DNA of 13,680 nucleotides, taken from positions 1-13,680 of the forward strand of contig CAJOOD010000076.1 in the NCBI GenBank assembly GCA_905236085.1, given 5' to 3'. This DNA comes from an uncultured Bacilli bacterium (GTDB lineage: Bacteria > Bacillota_I > Bacilli_A > RFN20 > CAG-826). Shown here piece after piece: positions 13,621-13,680 of the stretch. Position numbers and translations under genes: made by a program. The notes beneath the pieces were generated by a model. The model worked only from the letters and a program-made list of their open reading frames with translations, was not told where the DNA came from and did not search any database. Numbering within the stretch: the stretch's first letter is position 1; the number at the start of each line of letters is the position of its first letter.

Positions 13621-13680
13621 AATAAATACAAATTAATTCAAACATGTTATCTATTTCATTTTTTAAATTAATCTATAAAA

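Noticed and set aside
1..13680. Mycoplasma-type genetic code, CRISPR array, tRNA genes, insertion sequences or a defence system
   Set aside because: Tryptophan is TGG and TGA acts as a stop; no regularly spaced repeats, cloverleaf-like sequences, transposase motifs or defence-type domains were seen.

Overview
The window is a compact, AT-rich chromosomal segment with twelve complete or near-complete housekeeping genes and one unrecognised gene, all on the minus strand. The gene order (read on the minus strand: pth, mfd, an S4-domain rqcP-like gene, tilS, ftsH, dusB, lysS) is a shortened form of the block known from Bacillus and relatives. It is followed by the rpsF-ssb-rpsR ribosomal/SSB operon. 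TGG encodes tryptophan and TGA is used as a stop (mfd, ftsH), so the code is standard and not the Mycoplasma code. The best guess is a small-genome member of the Bacilli/Tenericutes radiation (Erysipelotrichia- or RF39-like). That assignment rests on synteny and protein style only.

Layout from the right edge, in the direction of transcription. (1) 13620-11721: a putative promoter overlapping a 10-bp-phased ATTC repeat, an unrecognised 127-aa gene, an NfeD-like membrane protein and a QmcA/stomatin-type SPFH protein. The genes are tightly coupled and end in a strong intrinsic terminator. (2) 11608-6066: pth, mfd, S4-domain protein and tilS, joined by overlaps of 4-7 nt or 1-nt gaps. (3) 5976-1283: ftsH behind its own promoter-like sequence, then dusB and lysS, ending in a strong terminator. 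A terminator-like hairpin with a competing alternative fold sits across the ftsH stop and the dusB start. (4) 1145-51: promoter, structured leader, rpsF, ssb and rpsR, continuing to the left edge.

The products cover translation quality and tRNA maturation (Pth, TilS, DusB, LysRS, RqcP-like), transcription-coupled repair (Mfd), membrane proteolysis and membrane organisation (FtsH, SPFH/NfeD), and ribosome and ssDNA binding (S6, S18, SSB). Genes that often interrupt this block in Bacillus (divIC, hprT, spoVT, the yabM/N group) are absent here.

I found no mobile element, CRISPR array, tRNA, rRNA or defence system. No intergenic stretch exceeds about 300 bases. The points worth a second look are the unknown gene with its phased repeats, the ftsH/dusB dual hairpin, and atypical residues in TilS, Pth and the SSB tip.
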